A stretch of DNA of 64,000 nucleotides from positions 1 through 64,000 of the forward strand of contig JABHSQ010000006.1 in the NCBI GenBank assembly GCA_018669795.1, read 5' to 3'. The notes beneath the pieces are model-generated. The model searched no databases and was not told the DNA's origin. It saw nothing but the letters and a program-made list of their open reading frames with translations. The DNA comes from Flavobacteriaceae bacterium. Its GTDB lineage: Bacteria; Bacteroidota; Bacteroidia; Flavobacteriales; Flavobacteriaceae. The position numbers and the translations under genes were made by a program. This document shows positions 62,653-64,000 of this stretch, piece by piece; the first letter of the stretch is position 1, and each line of letters begins with the position of its first letter.

Positions 62653-64000
62653 TTAATGTGCTTCTAGCCAATTTTCTCCTAGTCCTAAATCAACATCTAA
62701 TGAAACAGAAAGTTTAAATGCATTTTCCATTTCATATTTAATTAAAGGTTTTAATATTTCTAATTCTGGTTGATAGATATCGAAAACTAATTCATCATGA
62801 ACTTGTAATAACATCTTACTTTTATAATTGCCTTCTTCCAGTTTATTATAAATATTAATCATGGCTTTTTTTATAATATCGGCTGCACTACCTTGGATTG
62901 GAGCATTAATAGCATTTCGTTCTGCAGCTCCACGTACAATCGCATTGGATGCATTAATCGCATTTAAATACCTTCTTCTTCCTAATACGGTCTGAACGTA
63001 TCCATTTTCACGAGCAAAATGGATTTGTTCGTTCATAAATTTTTTAAGTTTAGGATAGCTTTCATAATAGGTCTCAATTAATTCTTTTGCTTCAGAACGG
63101 GAAAGATCTGTTTGATTGCTTAAGCCAAAAGCAGAAACACCATATATAATTCCGAAATTAACTGTTTTTGCATTGCTACGTTGTTCTTTGGTTACTTCTT
63201 CAAGAGGAACATCAAAAACTTTAGCAGCAGTGGAGGCGTGAATATCTTCACCATTTTTAAAGGCTTCAATCATGTTGGTTTCTTTACTTAAAGCCGCAAT
63301 AATACGTAATTCTATTTGTGAATAATCCGCTGCTAATAATAGATAGTCTTTATTTCTTGGTATAAAAGCCTTTCTAACTTGACGACCACGCTCGGTACGA
63401 ATTGGGATATTTTGTAAATTAGGGTTGTTGCTACTTAGTCTTCCTGTTGCCGCAACGGTTTGCATATATTCGGTATGTACTTTACCTGTTATAGGTTCTA
63501 CTTGGAGTGGTAATGCATCTACATAAGTACTTTTTAGTTTTGCAAGACCTCTATACGCTAGTATGTTTCTTATTATTTCATGGTCTTTAGCTAAATAGGA
63601 AAGGACATCTTCTGCAGTTGAATATTGACCTGTTTTGGTTTTTTTAGGTTTATTAACCAATTTCATTTTTTCAAAAAGAACAATGCCTAATTGTTTTGGC
63701 GAAGCAATATTAAATTCTTCATCTGCAGCTTCATAAATTTCGGCAACTAACTTCTTGATATCTTTATCTAAATCGGAAGCCAATCCATTTAAAAATGGCA
63801 CATCTAAATTGACACCTTCTAATTCCATAGCTGCTAAAACACGTACTAACGGAATTTCAATTTCGTTAAATAATTTTTGAATGTTAGCGTCACCTAATTC
63901 TTTTTCAAAATGCTCTTTTAATTGAAGGGTGATATCTGCATCTTCAACAGCATATTCCGTTTGTTTATCAATGGGAACCTCCCGCATGGAAAGTTGATTT
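62653..64000 (-). CDS. polA: DNA polymerase I, C-terminal part (runs off the window)
   Basis: Open from the right edge of the window to the stop at 62653; at least 448 residues. The window starts inside the 3'-5' exonuclease-like domain (YAVEDADITLQLKEHF near the edge). The polymerase domain is complete: TEYMQTVAATGRLSSNNPNL, LLAADYSQIELRIIAALSKE with the catalytic aspartate, RSNAKTVNFGIIYGVSAFGL (O-helix) and LLQVHDELVFDIY with the second catalytic aspartate. It fills gaps in repair and Okazaki processing. The 5' nuclease domain and start are outside the window. No terminator of high quality is seen downstream. Confidence 0.97.
   Translation of the reverse strand, partial: NQLSMREVPIDKQTEYAVEDADITLQLKEHFEKELGDANIQKLFNEIEIPLVRVLAAMELEGVNLDVPFLNGLASDLDKDIKKLVAEIYEAADEEFNIASPKQLGIVLFEKMKLVNKPKKTKTGQYSTAEDVLSYLAKDHEIIRNILAYRGLAKLKSTYVDALPLQVEPITGKVHTEYMQTVAATGRLSSNNPNLQNIPIRTERGRQVRKAFIPRNKDYLLLAADYSQIELRIIAALSKETNMIEAFKNGEDIHASTAAKVFDVPLEEVTKEQRSNAKTVNFGIIYGVSAFGLSNQTDLSRSEAKELIETYYESYPKLKKFMNEQIHFARENGYVQTVLGRRRYLNAINASNAIVRGAAERNAINAPIQGSAADIIKKAMINIYNKLEEGNYKSKMLLQVHDELVFDIYQPELEILKPLIKYEMENAFKLSVSLDVDLGLGENWLEAH

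Noticed and set aside
1-64000. Search for CRISPR arrays, insertion sequences, integrases, prophage genes, rRNA and riboswitches
   Set aside because: No regularly spaced repeats, transposase or integrase motifs, rRNA sequence or known riboswitch core was seen by eye.

Overview
The window looks like a chromosomal segment of a marine-type Flavobacteriaceae (phylum Bacteroidota). The evidence is the low GC content, weak A-rich ribosome binding regions, promoters of the Bacteroidota type (TTTG, 19 bases, TAnnTTTG), a type IX secretion C-terminal domain on the M36 peptidase, an ATP-cone-bearing NrdB, and family-specific genes such as DUF3109 and the exbB/exbD/exbD block. No phage, insertion sequence, transposase or CRISPR array was seen.

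Layout. 1-180: the C-terminal part of a TSUP (TauE/SafE-like) permease that stops early. 421-4903 (minus): a DUF4956 / CotH / VTC-domain operon, a recurring module of unknown function. 5033-10193: membrane and housekeeping genes (YihY, HupE, dCMP deaminase, S41 protease, MarC, DUF3109). 10678-13755: nrdB-nrdA, with the allosteric ATP-cone on NrdB and none on NrdA. 13919-17431 (minus): an OprP-like porin followed by a PiT phosphate transporter fused to a PhoU-like domain. 17609-26352: dgt, a secreted M36 metallopeptidase, dxs, tadA, a small membrane protein, aspS. 26613-33255 (minus): a self-contained tetR-tolC-adaptor-RND efflux operon with a dyad-rich control region. 33409-41773: polyprenyl synthase, a small gene with an apparent 3' frameshift, sucA-sucB, a retropepsin-like protein, tatD, ansA. 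41862-44422: tRNA-Ser(GGA) and the exbB-(membrane)-exbD-exbD cluster. 44545-56040: a PorT-family barrel, then on the minus strand rplM-rpsI, rpsB-tsf, pyrH, frr, an MMPL/RND protein, asnS, rpoN and a PAP2-like remnant. 56349-62482: an accessory block of two tightly coupled three-gene operons facing each other. 62653-64000: the 3' part of polA.

How the genes work together. Deoxynucleotide supply is strongly represented (dCMP deaminase, NrdAB, Dgt, PyrH). Phosphate uptake is covered by porin plus PiT-PhoU. Central carbon metabolism is represented by the two 2-oxoglutarate dehydrogenase subunits, isoprenoid synthesis by dxs and the prenyl synthase. Translation genes dominate 51.6-56.0 kb.

The best candidates for undescribed biology are the accessory block at 56.3-62.5 kb (phosphorylase-like protein, glycosyltransferase, flippase; facing nucleotidyltransferase, B12-binding radical SAM enzyme, methyltransferase) and the DUF4956/CotH/VTC operon at 0.4-4.9 kb. 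Also notable are the ATP-cone NrdB with class Id-like active-site features, the frameshifted gene at 34.4 kb, and a structured leader in front of rpsB. All family names rest on reading motifs by eye; no database search was possible.
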